Below, piece by piece: positions 27,535-36,469 of a DNA stretch of 64,000 nt. Location: positions 372,001 through 436,000 of the forward strand of contig CAVOTI010000005.1 of assembly GCA_963699105.1 (NCBI GenBank). The letters are read 5' to 3'. The stretch is from Bog-756 sp963699105. GTDB lineage: Bacteria > Actinomycetota > Acidimicrobiia > Acidimicrobiales > RAAP-2. The position numbers and the translations under genes are program-made. The stretch's first letter is position 1. Each line of letters opens with the position of its first letter. The notes beneath the pieces were generated by a model. The model worked only from the letters and a program-made list of their open reading frames with translations, did no database searches and had not been told where the DNA came from.

Positions 27535-29262
27535 TCATCTCGAATCGTCGTCCGTCTGGTGCACCGGTAGCCAGGTCAAGTCCGGCTCTGTGTGGCGATC
27601 CCGGAGCTCGCGCTTCAGTACTTTGCCGCTGGCGTTGAGCGGTAGCGAATCCACCACCACCACCGACCGCGGAACCTTGTAGTTGGCCACACGCTCCTTG
27701 GTCCAGGAGACCAGTGCGTCCTCCAGGTCGTCGGGAACGGTGTCACCGGCCGGCACCACCAGGGCCAGGCCCACCTCGCCCAGCCGCCGGTCCGGCACCC
27801 CGATGACCGCCACCTGGCCCACATCGGAGTGCTGAGCGCAGCACGGCCTCGATCTCGGCCGGATAGACGTTGAACCCGCCGCTCACGTACATGTCCTTCA
27901 ACCGGTCGGTGCACGGTCACGTTGCCGGCCGGGTCCATCACCCCGACATCGCCGGTGTGCAACCAGCCGGCCCGGTCCACCGCCGCATCGGTGGCGTCGG
28001 AGTCGTTGAAGTACCCCTGCATCACGTTGTAGCCCCGCACCACGATCTCGCCGGCGTCGCCCGTCGGCACCTGGGAGCCGAGCTGATCCACGATCCGCAC
28101 CTCCACATCGGGGATGGCGCGGCCGGATGTCCCGGCGATGACCTCGGCAGGATCGCCCCGCCTGCACATGGTGACGGTGCCGCACGCCTCGGTGAGACCG
28201 TAGGCGGTCAGCACCGTCTCGATCTCGAGATCCGACCACAACCGCTCGACCAACTCCACCGGCACCAGGGCGGCGCCCGTCACCACCAGCCGGAGGGTGG
28301 TCAGGTCGAACCCCTTGCGATCGGGGTGGTCGAGGATGGACTGGAAGATGGTCGGAGGTCCCGGGAGCACCGAGATGCGCTCCTCTTCGATGCGGTGCAG
28401 CAACCGGTCCACGTCGAAGACCGGTTCGGGCACCATGGTGGCCCCGGCCATCAGACAGGCCAGGATGCCCGCCTTGTAACCGAAGGTGTGGAAGAACGGG
28501 TTGACGATCAGGTAGCGGTCGCCCTGCTCCAGGCCGACCACCTCGGACCAGGTGGCGAAGGTCCGCAGCGTCTGCCCGTGGGTGGTCATGGCCCCCTTGG
28601 GGCGACCGGTGGTCCCCGAGGTGAACACCAGGTCCGACAGGTCACCGGCGGTGATCGAGGCGGTACGGCCGGCGGCGACATCCTCCGAGCAGAGGCCACC
28701 CTCTTGGAGGAAGACCTGCCAGTCGACGACTTGTTCTCCCTTGGACGTCCTGGTCGGTTCCACCCCGTCGCCGGTACGGAGGACCACCACCCGTTCGAGG
28801 TCGGGCATCTTGTCGCCGGACGCCGCCGCCTCGTCGAGCATCCGGGGGTAGTCGTTGCCCAGGAACCCCTCGACGGTGAAGAGCATCCTGGCCCCCGACT
28901 CGCGGAGGACATAGGCCGCCTCGGCCCCCTTGAACCGGGTGTTCAGCGGCACCAGCAGGGCGCCGGCCCCGACGGCACCCAGGGCGGCCAGCATCCATTC
29001 GGCGCAATTCGGTGCCCAGATGGCCACACGGTCGCCCCGGTCGATGCCGTTGGCCACGATGGCCCGGGTGGCGGCGGCCACCCGCTCGGCCAGCTCGTCG
29101 AAGGTCAGCCGGGTGGTCGGTCCCGCCCGGCCCGTGCAGGTCGACCAGCGCCTCTTGTTGCCCGAACCGGGCCGCCGCATCTTCGACCAGCCCGGGGATG
29201 GTCCCCCACTGGAGATCCCCGCGGGGGTCCGTGATATCTGACACTCCGTCAGGGTAGTGCAT
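27535..29262 (-). CDS. fadD3: FadD3-like HIP-CoA ligase (frameshifted)
   Basis: An ANL ligase of about 570 residues. The stretch FFHTFGYKAGILACLMAGAT, then ISVLPGPPTIFQSILDHP, TAYGLTEACGTVTMCR and GWLHTGDVGVMDPAGN, follows mycobacterial FadD3 closely. FadD3 makes the CoA ester of HIP, the propanoate with two remaining steroid rings. Frame changes are needed near 29130, 27908 and 27840; corrected, it has DRLKDMYVSGGFNVYPAEIE and ends with NASGKVLKREL. GTG 29244 is an alternative start. Downstream of ipdF, in the same order as in mycobacteria except for strand context. Confidence 0.82.
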
Positions 29263-29365
29263 GCCCCCACCCCACCGGTCCGGCCAGGCTCGAGGGCTCC
29301 GGCCCGTTGGCGTCCGGGCACCGGGCCCGGTCCGGTCGCCGACCCGGCCGCCCGGCACGCGGGAC

Positions 29366-30204
29366 TCAGGGATGCTGACTGCTGACCGACACGACTTCTC
29401 CGGTCATGAAGGTGGCGTAGTCGATGCCAGAAAGACGATCACGTTGGCGACCTCCCACACCTCGGCCCCACGGCCCAGCGCCTCCCGCCGACTCAGCTCG
29501 GCCAACTCCTCGTCGGCCATCACCCGGTTGAGGAACGGGTGGAGGGCCAGGCTCGGGCGACACCGCGTTGACCCGCACACCGTGGGGCGCGGCCTCCACC
29601 GCACTGCAGCGGGTGAGGGCCATGACCCCGGCCTTGGCCGCGGCGTAGTGCGACTGGCCGGCCTGGGCCCGCCAGCCGAGCACCGAGGCGTTGTTCACGA
29701 TGATCCCGCCTTCTCGCCGCGGCCGTAGAAGTGGCGGAGGGCGGCCCGGGTACACCGGAACGTGCCGGTCAGGGTGACGTCGAGGACCAGCGACCACTGG
29801 TCGTCGGTCATGTCGACCACGTCCACCTGGCCCCCGAGGCCGGCATTGTTCACGGCCACGTCGAAGTGGCCGTGCTGTTCGACGGCCGGCGTCGTAGAGG
29901 CGCTGCACCTGGGCCTCGTCGGTCACGTTGCACGGCACGGCCAGCGGGCGCACACCGTCGGCCTCCGGGCAGCGCGGCCAAGGCGTCGGCCGCTCTCGCC
30001 GAGCCGGCGTTCATGGGCGTCGGAGACCACCACCGTGGCCCCTTCCTCGATGCAGCGCTGGGCCGTGGCGAAGCCGATCCCGGTGCCGGCGGCCGCGGTG
30101 ATCACCACGATCTTGCCGGTCGAGCAGCCCGTGACCCGGCGGCGCGGGACCGGGCCGGTGCCGGCAGGCAGGTGTGGTCGGGGCGTCGGTCGGACATCGG
30201 TCAT
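29366..30204 (-). CDS. ipdF: IpdF-like short-chain dehydrogenase (several frameshifts)
   Basis: An SDR of about 265-280 residues starting at ATG 30204, which overlaps the fadE30 stop (ATGA). Recovered segments are GKIVVITAAAGTGIGFATAQ, VVVSDAHERRLGE, MTDDQWSLVLDVTLTGT, IIVNNASVLGWRAQAGQSHY with the Y-AAAK pair, and TGEVVSVSSQHP at the end. These match mycobacterial IpdF (Rv3559c), which acts on HIP-CoA intermediates of steroid C/D ring breakdown. At least four single-base corrections are required (for example GACCGGCAAG to GACGGCAAG near 30117). Confidence 0.78.
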
Positions 30205-31393
30205 CGGGACGTCCCCTTGGGTTCGGGTGGCAGGCCGAGGACCCGCTCGCCGATGATGTTCTTCTGGATCTCGTTGGAGCCGCCGTAGATGGTCTCGGAA
30301 CGACTGAACAAGAAGGTGCGCTGGAAGGCGTCGAGCTCGTAGGGGAACCCCTCGGCGACCAGGCCCTCGGGGCCCCGGATGTCCATGGCCAGCTCGCCCA
30401 GCCGGCGGTGCCAGGTGCTCCAGAACAGTTTGATGATCGACGCCTCCGGCGGGCGCCACCGGCCCGTCGTAGCCGGACAGGCTGCGCAGGGTGTTGAAGC
30501 GGAGGATCTCCAGCTCGGCGTAGGAGCGGGCCAGCTGCTGGCGGATCAGCGGGTCGGCGGACGAGCCGTTGGCCCGCGCCACTTCGACCAGGGCGTCGAG
30601 CTCCCGGCGGAAGGTGAGCTGATGCCCGAGCAGGCCCACGCCACGTTCGAAGGCCAGCGTGGCCAGCGCCACCTTCCAACCGTCGCCCACCTCACCGACC
30701 ACGTGCTCGGCCCGGGTGCGGGCCCCGTCGAAGAAGACCTCGTTGAACTCGGACGTCCGGGTGAGCTGGGTGATGGGCCGGACCTCGACCCCGGTCTGGT
30801 CCATCGGCACCAGCAGGTAGGACAGCCCGCGGTGGCGGACGGAGCCGGGCTCGGTGCGGCACACCACGAAGCACCAGTCGGACTGGTGGGCCAGCGATGT
30901 CCACACCTTCTGGCCGGTGATCACCCACTCGTCTCCCTCGAGCACCGCCTTGGTCTGGACGTTGGCCAGGTCGCTGCCGGCATTCGGCTCGGAGTACCCC
31001 TGGCACCAGAGCTCGGTTCCGCCGACGATCGGTGGGAGGAATCTGTCCTGCTGCTCGGCCGTCCCGTACTGGATGATGGTCGGACCGAGGAGCCCCTCGC
31101 CCAGGACACTGACCCGGCCGGGGGCCCGGGCCCGGGCGTACTCCTCGTTGAAGATCACCTGGTGGGCGATGGAGGCGCCGCGGCCACCGTACTCGGTCGG
31201 CCACCCGATGCAGGTCCAGCCGTCGGCGGCCAGGATCCGCTCCCACTCGCAGGCGGGTCTCGAAACCGAAGGTCTCGTCGCCCGATCCCCCACGACCGCC
31301 CAGTGCGGCGAACTCGCCGACCACGTGGTCGGCCAACCAGGCACGGATCTCCTTGCGGAAGGCCTCGTCCTCAGGTCGGTCTCGGAGGTCCAT
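30201..31393 (-). CDS. fadE30: FadE30-like acyl-CoA dehydrogenase (frameshifted)
   Basis: An ACAD of about 395 residues starting MDLRDRPEDEAFRKEIRAWL at ATG 31393. Diagnostic stretches are WPTEYGGRGASIAHQVIFNE, ELWCQGYSEPNAGSDLAN, FNEVFFDGARTRAEHVVGE and SETIYGGSNEIQKNIIGERV. They track mycobacterial FadE30, which dehydrogenates HIP-CoA. Frame changes occur near 31255 and 30440. fadE30, ipdF and fadD3 are consecutive here as in the mycobacterial KstR2 regulon. It is first in a leftward unit that may reach 21399. Confidence 0.83.
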
Positions 31394-31658
31394 GGTGCAC
31401 GATCCTGTGGCGTCGAGGGAACGGGTGGGACGTGCCCGGACACGGTGGGAACCGGGTCCTCGGTCCACCCCCGGGCGGTTCCGGCCAAATCTGACGCGAC
31501 GTTAGCAAACCGGTCTTCGCCCTCCCGACCTGGGGAACCGGCGGTCCGCCGGGGGCGGGAACAGGCCCGGACCTGGCGACGTTCCCACCAGTGGTCGTTA
31601 TCGTTTGGATATCCGGGCCCACCGGCCCGGAGGCGGATCGTCACCGAGGAGGCATCTG

Positions 31659-32110
31659 ATGAGTAAGAGCACGGATACCGGCACTGGCACTGGCACCGGA
31701 ACGGGAACGGGCGGGCGGGTCGAACTCACCGACGAGCAGTGGAGGGAGAAGCTGTCGCCCGAGCGCTACGCCGTGCTGCGCCAGAAGGGCACCGAGCCGG
31801 CCTGGTCCGGGCACGCTCCTCCATGTCGAGGGCCGCGGGATGTTCACCTGTGCCGGCTGCGGTGCCTCGCTGTTCCCGAGCGACCACCAAGTTCGAGTCG
31901 GGGTCAGGATGGCCCAGCTTCTACCGGGCGCTCGACGACGGGGTGATCGACGAGCACACGGACAACAGCTTCGGGATGCGCAGGACGGAGATCACCTGCG
32001 CCCGCTGCGGAGGCCACCTCGGCCATGTGTTCCCCGACGGGCCGGCACCGACGGGCCGGCGCTACTGCGTGAACTCGCTGTCCATCGACTACCAGCCCGA
32101 GCCGGGCTGA
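31659..32110 (+). CDS. msrB: MsrB, peptide-methionine (R)-S-oxide reductase (two frameshifts)
   Basis: About 150 residues. A GAGGAGG ribosome site precedes ATG 31659. After a Thr-Gly-rich leader come ELTDEQWREKLSPERYAVLR, the zinc pair FTCAGCGASLF, KFESGSGWPSFYRALDDGV, the second zinc pair ITCARCGGHLGHVFPDGP and the catalytic Cys in RYCVNSLSIDY. Two single-base insertions (CCGGGCA near 31810 and GACCACC near 31884) must be removed to join the three frames. It repairs oxidised methionine in the cytoplasm and fits the redox theme of this region. Confidence 0.88.
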
Positions 32111-32281
32111 GACCGGCCGGTGCCCGACCCCGGGCCGGGCACCGGCCAGCCGGTCCTCGAAGAGCTCGAACAGATCACCGAGAGCGTCGGCCTCGGCGGT
32201 GCACCCGGCCCGGACCAGATGCCGGTCGGCATCGGCCAGGGCCTGACAGGCCACGAACACCTCGTCCTTCGTGAGTCTCAC
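32111..32281 (-). CDS. Possible small helical protein (weak)
   Basis: A GTG-started frame reads VRLTKDEVFVACQALADADR and then LVRAGCTAEADALGDLFELFEDRLAG with actinobacterial codon usage and a plausible all-helical composition. The frame does not stop before msrB on the other strand unless an indel is assumed, and no ribosome site is obvious, so the left end given is arbitrary. It may be a real small protein or an antisense open stretch. Confidence 0.25.
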
Positions 32282-32333
32282 CGAGGAGGCGAACCGGAGC
32301 GCCGGCCCCGACCCGGCCGGGAGGGAACGCCGC

Positions 32334-32777
32334 TCAGGCGGTGGCACCGAGGGACCCGAGGGAGTCGTCCGCCGCTTCGGCCCCGGCGGCGGCGTCGTCG
32401 GCCGCCTCCGACTGGGGACGTTCGATCCGGTGGACGTCGACGGTGGCGAACCGGAGGCTGGCCCCGACCTCGTCGGCCACAATCTCCACCTTGAACCGTC
32501 GATCGCCGTCCTCGGTCTCCCAGCTCCGCTGCTCGAGCCGCCCGGTCACGACCACCCGCATGCCCTTGGTCAGGCTGAGGGCGACGTTCTCGGCCAGGTC
32601 GCGCCAGGCCACCACGTCGAAGAACGAGGTGGACTCCTCCCACTCCTGGGTGGCCCGGTTCTGCCAGCGCCGGTTGACGGCCACACCGAGATTGGCGGTG
32701 GCTTGGCCCTCGCGGGTGTAGCGGATCTCCGGATCCCGGGTCAGGTTCCCGACGATGGTGGTGGTGGTCGTGCTCAC
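32334..32777 (-). CDS. ssb: Single-stranded DNA-binding protein
   Basis: A 147-residue SSB starting at GTG 32777 (VSTTTTTIVGNLTRDPEIRY). The OB fold continues with NRRWQNRATQEWEESTSFFD, VVAWRDLAENVALSLTKGMR and VVVTGRLEQRSWETEDG. The C-terminal tail is acidic and Ala-rich but ends GSLGATA rather than the usual DDDIPF tip, so it may not recruit the usual SSB partners. It is probably a secondary SSB rather than the replicative one. No neighbouring rpsF or rpsR is present. Confidence 0.85.
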   Translation of the reverse strand: MSTTTTTIVGNLTRDPEIRYTREGQATANLGVAVNRRWQNRATQEWEESTSFFDVVAWRDLAENVALSLTKGMRVVVTGRLEQRSWETEDGDRRFKVEIVADEVGASLRFATVDVHRIERPQSEAADDAAAGAEAADDSLGSLGATA

Positions 32778-33114
32778 AGGGCGATGCCTTTCTCTCGCGC
32801 ACCTCGGTGCGTCACCGCCGGATGCCGGCAAGCCGTCCCGGTCGGGGTCGCCCGCCGTGGGCGACGGACAGAGGATGCGGGAGCCACCTTGCCCGGGTCC
32901 GGTGTCAGGAGCTGGTCGGAGACCTTGCCGATGACCGTCTCCGCCGGTCACAATGCCTCAGCGGTCCGGCTGCCCGCCCCACCACCACCGGGCAGCTTGG
33001 GATGGAATTGGTTGCGGCCTACACTGGCCGGGCCCGCGCCGAGCGGGTGCCGCGCCGAGCGGGCCTGACGGAAAGGCTGAGGTTGAGAGGACGACCCCGA
33101 GGAGCCGACGGGCC
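32778..33114. other. Divergent intergenic region upstream of the encapsulin operon
   Basis: This 337 bp gap separates leftward ssb from the rightward cargo-encapsulin pair. No gene is supported. It holds a good promoter candidate at 32997-33025, a short tandem repeat of CGCGCCGAGCGGG at about 33036-33066 in the presumed leader, and a GAGGAG ribosome site at 33099-33104. Confidence 0.55.
32997..33025 (+). promoter_or_regulatory. Candidate promoter for the cargo-encapsulin operon
   Basis: TTGGGA (32997-33002) and TACACT (33020-33025) are separated by exactly 17 bp, giving a vegetative sigma70-type promoter roughly 90 bp upstream of the cargo start. No obvious operator palindrome overlaps it, unlike the fur promoter. 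Confidence 0.5.
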
Positions 33115-33834
33115 ATGGCCATGACCGGACTGGCGCGCTACGGAGACGATCTGTACACCGAACCGGACGGTGACCCCGACACCCTGTCCAACCTCGGACC
33201 GCTGAGGGCCCTCGCCGGTGTGTGGCGGGGAGGCGGGGGCCGCGATCAACACCCGATCGACCCGGACACCGACGACGGCGTGGAGCAAAACGACTTCGTC
33301 GAGCACATGGAGCTGCAGCCCATCGACCGTCAGACCAACGGGCCCCAGCTCTTCTTCGGCCTTCGCTACCACACCCACATCGTCAAGCCGGGCGAGGTGG
33401 AGACCTTCCACGACCAGGTGGGCTATTGGCTGTGGGAACCGGCCACCGACACCGTCACCCTCACCCTGGGCATCCCCCGGGGCCAGGTCCTGCTGGCCGG
33501 TGGTACGGCCCCAGCGGATGCCACCAGCTTCGAGGTCCACGCCGCCGTCGGCTCCGAGGTGTACGGGATCCTGTCCAACCCCTTCCTCGACCAGGCCTTC
33601 CGGACCCTCAGCTATCGGATGGCCATCACCGTCCATCCCGACGACACCTGGTCCTACGAGGAAGAAGGGGTGCTCACCATCCCCGATCGAGACGAACCGT
33701 TCTCCCACATCGACCGCAACACGCTCACCAGGGTCGCACCGCCCACGCCCAATCCCCTGGCCCTGGCCGCTCCACGTGACGCCGGGAGTCTGGGTATCGG
33801 CAACCTACGAAGCGAAAGCAGGACCATCCCATGA
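33115..33834 (+). CDS. Nitrobindin/FABP-like heme-binding beta-barrel protein with encapsulin cargo-loading peptide
   Basis: A 239-residue protein of the heme-binding beta-barrel (nitrobindin, THAP4-like, 'FABP family') group. The N-terminal LGPLRALAGVWRGGGG (27-42) carries the family GxWxGxG-type motif. ELQPIDRQTNGPQLFFGLRY (66-85), HIVKPGEVETFHDQVGYWLW (88-107) and DEPFSHIDRNTLTRV (193-207) follow; His198 is the candidate heme ligand by position. After the barrel, a proline/alanine linker leads to GSLGIGNLRSE (224-234), which fits the GSLGIGSLK-type cargo-loading peptide that docks inside family 1 encapsulins. The stop overlaps the encapsulin start by ATGA. Role inferred: encapsulated heme or nitric-oxide related cargo. 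Confidence 0.85.
   Translation: MAMTGLARYGDDLYTEPDGDPDTLSNLGPLRALAGVWRGGGGRDQHPIDPDTDDGVEQNDFVEHMELQPIDRQTNGPQLFFGLRYHTHIVKPGEVETFHDQVGYWLWEPATDTVTLTLGIPRGQVLLAGGTAPADATSFEVHAAVGSEVYGILSNPFLDQAFRTLSYRMAITVHPDDTWSYEEEGVLTIPDRDEPFSHIDRNTLTRVAPPTPNPLALAAPRDAGSLGIGNLRSESRTIP
33784..33810 (+). other. Encapsulin cargo-loading peptide coding segment
   Basis: These nine codons encode GSLGIGNLR near the cargo C-terminus. Known loading peptides of DyP peroxidase cargo share the GSLGIGSL core, so only the Ser-to-Asn at position seven differs. It follows a flexible Pro/Ala-rich linker, as such peptides normally do. Confidence 0.8.
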
Positions 33835-34637
33835 ACCATCTGATGAGAGAGCTGGCCCCGGTCGGCGACGAAGCCTGGAAGCAGATCGACGAAGAGGCGG
33901 CACGATCGCTCAAGCACTACCTGGCGGCCCGCCGCCTCGTCGACTTCACCGGACCGCTGGGGTGGGACCACTCGTCGGTCGACACCGGTCGGATCGACGT
34001 CCTGGCCATCGGGTCCCTGGGAGCGGTGGAGGTGGCCCGCCGCCGGGTGGCACCCCTGATCGAGCTGCGGTCGGCGTTCTCACTCGATCGCGCCGAGCTG
34101 GCCGCCGCCGAGCGCGGGGCCACCGACGTCGACCTCGATGCGGTCATCGGTGCCGGTCGCACGGCCGCCCTGGCCGAGGACCACCTCGTCTTCCACGGTT
34201 ACGAGGAGGCCGGCGTCACCGGGATCATCCCGGCGTCGCCCCACGAGAAGGTGGCCATCTCCGACGACTACAACCACTACCCCTCCCACGTGGCCCAGGC
34301 GGTGGCCGCCCTCCGGTCCTCGGACATCGCCGGGCCGTACGCCATCGCCCTCGGCGCCCGCTGCTACACGGGCGTCACCGAAACCACCGAGCACGGCGGC
34401 TATCCGGTGTTCGACCATCTCCGCCAGATCCTCGGGGGCCCGGTGGTGTGGGCCCCGGCGGTGGACGGAGCTGTGGTGCTCAGCCAGCGGGGCGGGGACT
34501 TCGAGCTCGCCGTCGGTGAGGACTTCTCCGTCGGCTACCGCTCCTTCGACCCCACCTCGGTCGACCTGTTCATCGAGGAGAGCCTCACCTTCCGGGTCCA
34601 TACCGCCGAAGCCGCCGTCCACCTGGCCTACCTGTAG
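33831..34637 (+). CDS. Family 1 encapsulin shell protein
   Basis: A 268-residue HK97-fold encapsulin (linocin M18 family) of normal length. It begins NHLMRELAPVGDEAWKQIDE, followed by RRLVDFTGPLGWDHSSVDTG, and ends with RSFDPTSVDLFIEESLTFRV. Such proteins assemble into 24-32 nm icosahedral protein shells that package enzymes through C-terminal peptides on the cargo. Its ATG overlaps the cargo stop, so cargo and shell are made together. The frame is clean. It converges on the DUF3501 gene. The shell is expected to be cytoplasmic. Confidence 0.93.
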   Translation: MNHLMRELAPVGDEAWKQIDEEAARSLKHYLAARRLVDFTGPLGWDHSSVDTGRIDVLAIGSLGAVEVARRRVAPLIELRSAFSLDRAELAAAERGATDVDLDAVIGAGRTAALAEDHLVFHGYEEAGVTGIIPASPHEKVAISDDYNHYPSHVAQAVAALRSSDIAGPYAIALGARCYTGVTETTEHGGYPVFDHLRQILGGPVVWAPAVDGAVVLSQRGGDFELAVGEDFSVGYRSFDPTSVDLFIEESLTFRVHTAEAAVHLAYL

Positions 34638-34645
34638 TTCGCCGA

Positions 34646-34686
34646 CCGGGCCCGGGCCGGGCCGGGCCGGGCCCGGGCCGGGCGGG
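34646..34686. terminator. GC-rich inverted repeat between convergent genes
   Basis: A run of GGGCCCGGGCC and GGGCCGGGCC units lies between the ends of the encapsulin and DUF3501 genes and can fold into long GC stems in either direction. There is no U-tract, but that is common in GC-rich actinobacteria. It probably ends both convergent transcripts. Confidence 0.5.
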
Positions 34687-34700
34687 CGGCACCCGACCGG

Positions 34701-35321
34701 CTACCCGCCGGTCAGGTCGGTGGCCAGCTCGTGGCGGGAGGCTTGGCTGAGGAGGGTCCCCGGGAGTCCGTCGGGGTATTCGGGGTGGTCGACGGCCAAC
34801 CTGACCTCCACCTCGGGCCGGGCGAAGGCCGCCGACTGGGCCTCGGTGAAGTGGAACCGCACGTAGTGCACGGCCGAGGTGGTGGCCGCCCTGGTGAGAT
34901 TGGCCTGGTGCTCCTGTTCGGGGGTGGAGACGATCACCTCGGTCGACGCTCCCGTCCCGATCCGGAGCTGGCCAGCGCTCTCGATGCCCACCAGGCGGGG
35001 CAACCAGGTCCTGAGCTCCTCTTCCGAAGTCAGCTCCAAGAACAAGGTGGCCGACAGCTCCCCGGGTGAGGGCACGAGCCGGTTGTAGACGTCGAGCTCG
35101 TGCTGGATCTGCTGGTCGGACACCATCCGCTCGGTCCGGGCCATCTCCTGGACCTGGAACCGCATGGTGAGCCGGCTCTCGAAGGTGACGGTGACCACCG
35201 GGCCGACACTGACCCGGCGCAGCTTCTTGACTGCGATCACCTGGGCCCGGAACTGGTCACGTTGGCGCTCGTAGGCGCGTTGGTCGGCGATGTCGTCGAG
35301 GGTCAGGGGTCCCGTGGTCAT
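34701..35321 (-). CDS. DUF3501 family protein
   Basis: A 206-residue protein: PLTLDDIADQRAYERQRDQF, VIAVKKLRRVSVGPVVTVTF, RFQVQEMARTERMVSDQQIQ, ELDVYNRLVPSPGELSATLF and a C-terminal VHYVRFHFTEAQ. These match DUF3501, whose function is unknown but which is often encoded beside rubrerythrin. The start ATG 35321 follows an AAGGATC ribosome site. It lies downstream of rubrerythrin, with a hairpin in the gap, and is likely cotranscribed at reduced level. Confidence 0.82.
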   Translation of the reverse strand: MTTGPLTLDDIADQRAYERQRDQFRAQVIAVKKLRRVSVGPVVTVTFESRLTMRFQVQEMARTERMVSDQQIQHELDVYNRLVPSPGELSATLFLELTSEEELRTWLPRLVGIESAGQLRIGTGASTEVIVSTPEQEHQANLTRAATTSAVHYVRFHFTEAQSAAFARPEVEVRLAVDHPEYPDGLPGTLLSQASRHELATDLTGG

Positions 35322-35360
35322 GGCAGTTTGATCCTTTCCCGGCCGGCGGGTACCCGGTCC

Positions 35361-35383
35361 CGGTCCCGTTTGGAGCGGGACCG
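35361..35383 (-). terminator. Hairpin between rubrerythrin and DUF3501 genes
   Basis: CGGTCCCG (35361-35368) and CGGGACCG (35376-35383) form a perfect 8 bp stem with a 7-base loop (TTTGGAG). It follows the rubrerythrin stop by about 20 bases. It may attenuate transcription into DUF3501 or protect the rubrerythrin message; there is no clear U-run. Confidence 0.5.
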
Positions 35384-35401
35384 GGCGGGCACCGGCCTCA
35401 A

Positions 35402-35822
<421 letters not shown>

Positions 35823-35895
35823 GTTGTTCCTTTCCTGGGGGTGGTGGTCGTGGGAACTCCCACGACCTGCTTGCTGGTGGGCTCGGGTCGGCCGG

Positions 35896-36354
35896 TCATC
35901 TGCCGGCCGTGACTGGTCGCCGGCGCCTCCGGCCCGGTGTCCGACATCCGGGGCACAGGCCGCGGAAGACGATCTCGGCCGAGCCGACCTCGAACCCCTG
36001 GTCGGCGCCCTCGGGTACCTGCAGATCGGGGAAGGCGGCCACCAGGTCGCGCACGCTGCCGCACCGGCGGCACACCAGGTGATGATGGGGGTCGTCGACG
36101 TTCGGATCGAACCGGGTCATGCCGGTCCCCACGTCGAGCCGGGCGATCTCCCCCAGCTCGGCCAGGTCGTGCAGGGTCTGGTACACCGTCTTGAGAGAGA
36201 CGGTCTCCATCTCCCGGCTCACCAGGGCGTGGACCGCCTCGGCCGATGGATGGGTGACATCGCCCTGGAGCACCCGGAAGATGCACTGCCGCTGGGCCGT
36301 GACCTTCCGACCGGTCGACCGGAACAGCTCGGTCAGCTCCTCGGGGGTTCTCAT
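35896..36354 (-). CDS. Fur-family metalloregulator, probably PerR-like
   Basis: A 152-residue repressor: winged helix in residues 1-80 (TGRKVTAQRQCIFRVLQ, SLKTVYQTLHDLAELGEI), then the dimerisation domain with PHHHLVCRRCG (89-99). Cys95, Cys98, Cys134 and Cys137 form the structural zinc site. The tail is Arg-rich. The rubrerythrin gene lies 73 bp downstream on the same strand, which suggests peroxide or iron control of that gene. Its own promoter overlaps AT-rich palindromes, consistent with autoregulation. PerR versus Fur cannot be decided by sequence alone. Confidence 0.9.
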   Translation of the reverse strand: MRTPEELTELFRSTGRKVTAQRQCIFRVLQGDVTHPSAEAVHALVSREMETVSLKTVYQTLHDLAELGEIARLDVGTGMTRFDPNVDDPHHHLVCRRCGSVRDLVAAFPDLQVPEGADQGFEVGSAEIVFRGLCPGCRTPGRRRRRPVTAGR

Positions 36355-36370
36355 CGCCCGTCATCTTATC

Positions 36371-36400
36371 ACCAACAATTGTTTGTCAACAACGATTGTA
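36371..36400 (-). promoter_or_regulatory. Fur/PerR-type operator overlapping the fur promoter
   Basis: AACAATTGTT (36374-36383) is a perfect 10 bp palindrome and a related half, CAACAACGATTGT, follows at 36387-36399. On the coding strand a TTGACA element sits inside this cluster, with a TAAGAT-like -10 closer to the gene. This is one of the few AT-rich patches in the window. Confidence 0.6.
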
Positions 36401-36469
36401 GAAATGCTGGTCGTCCGGCGGTGACGGCCCGGCCGCGGGGCCGGTTCCGACCTGTGGCAGGCTTTGACC

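Noticed and set aside
31659..31730. Repeated ACTGGC/ACGGGA units at the start of msrB as a phase-variable tract
   Set aside because: The units are 6 bp and in frame (Thr-Gly repeats), so changes in number would not switch the frame. The adjacent frame breaks are in G/C runs.
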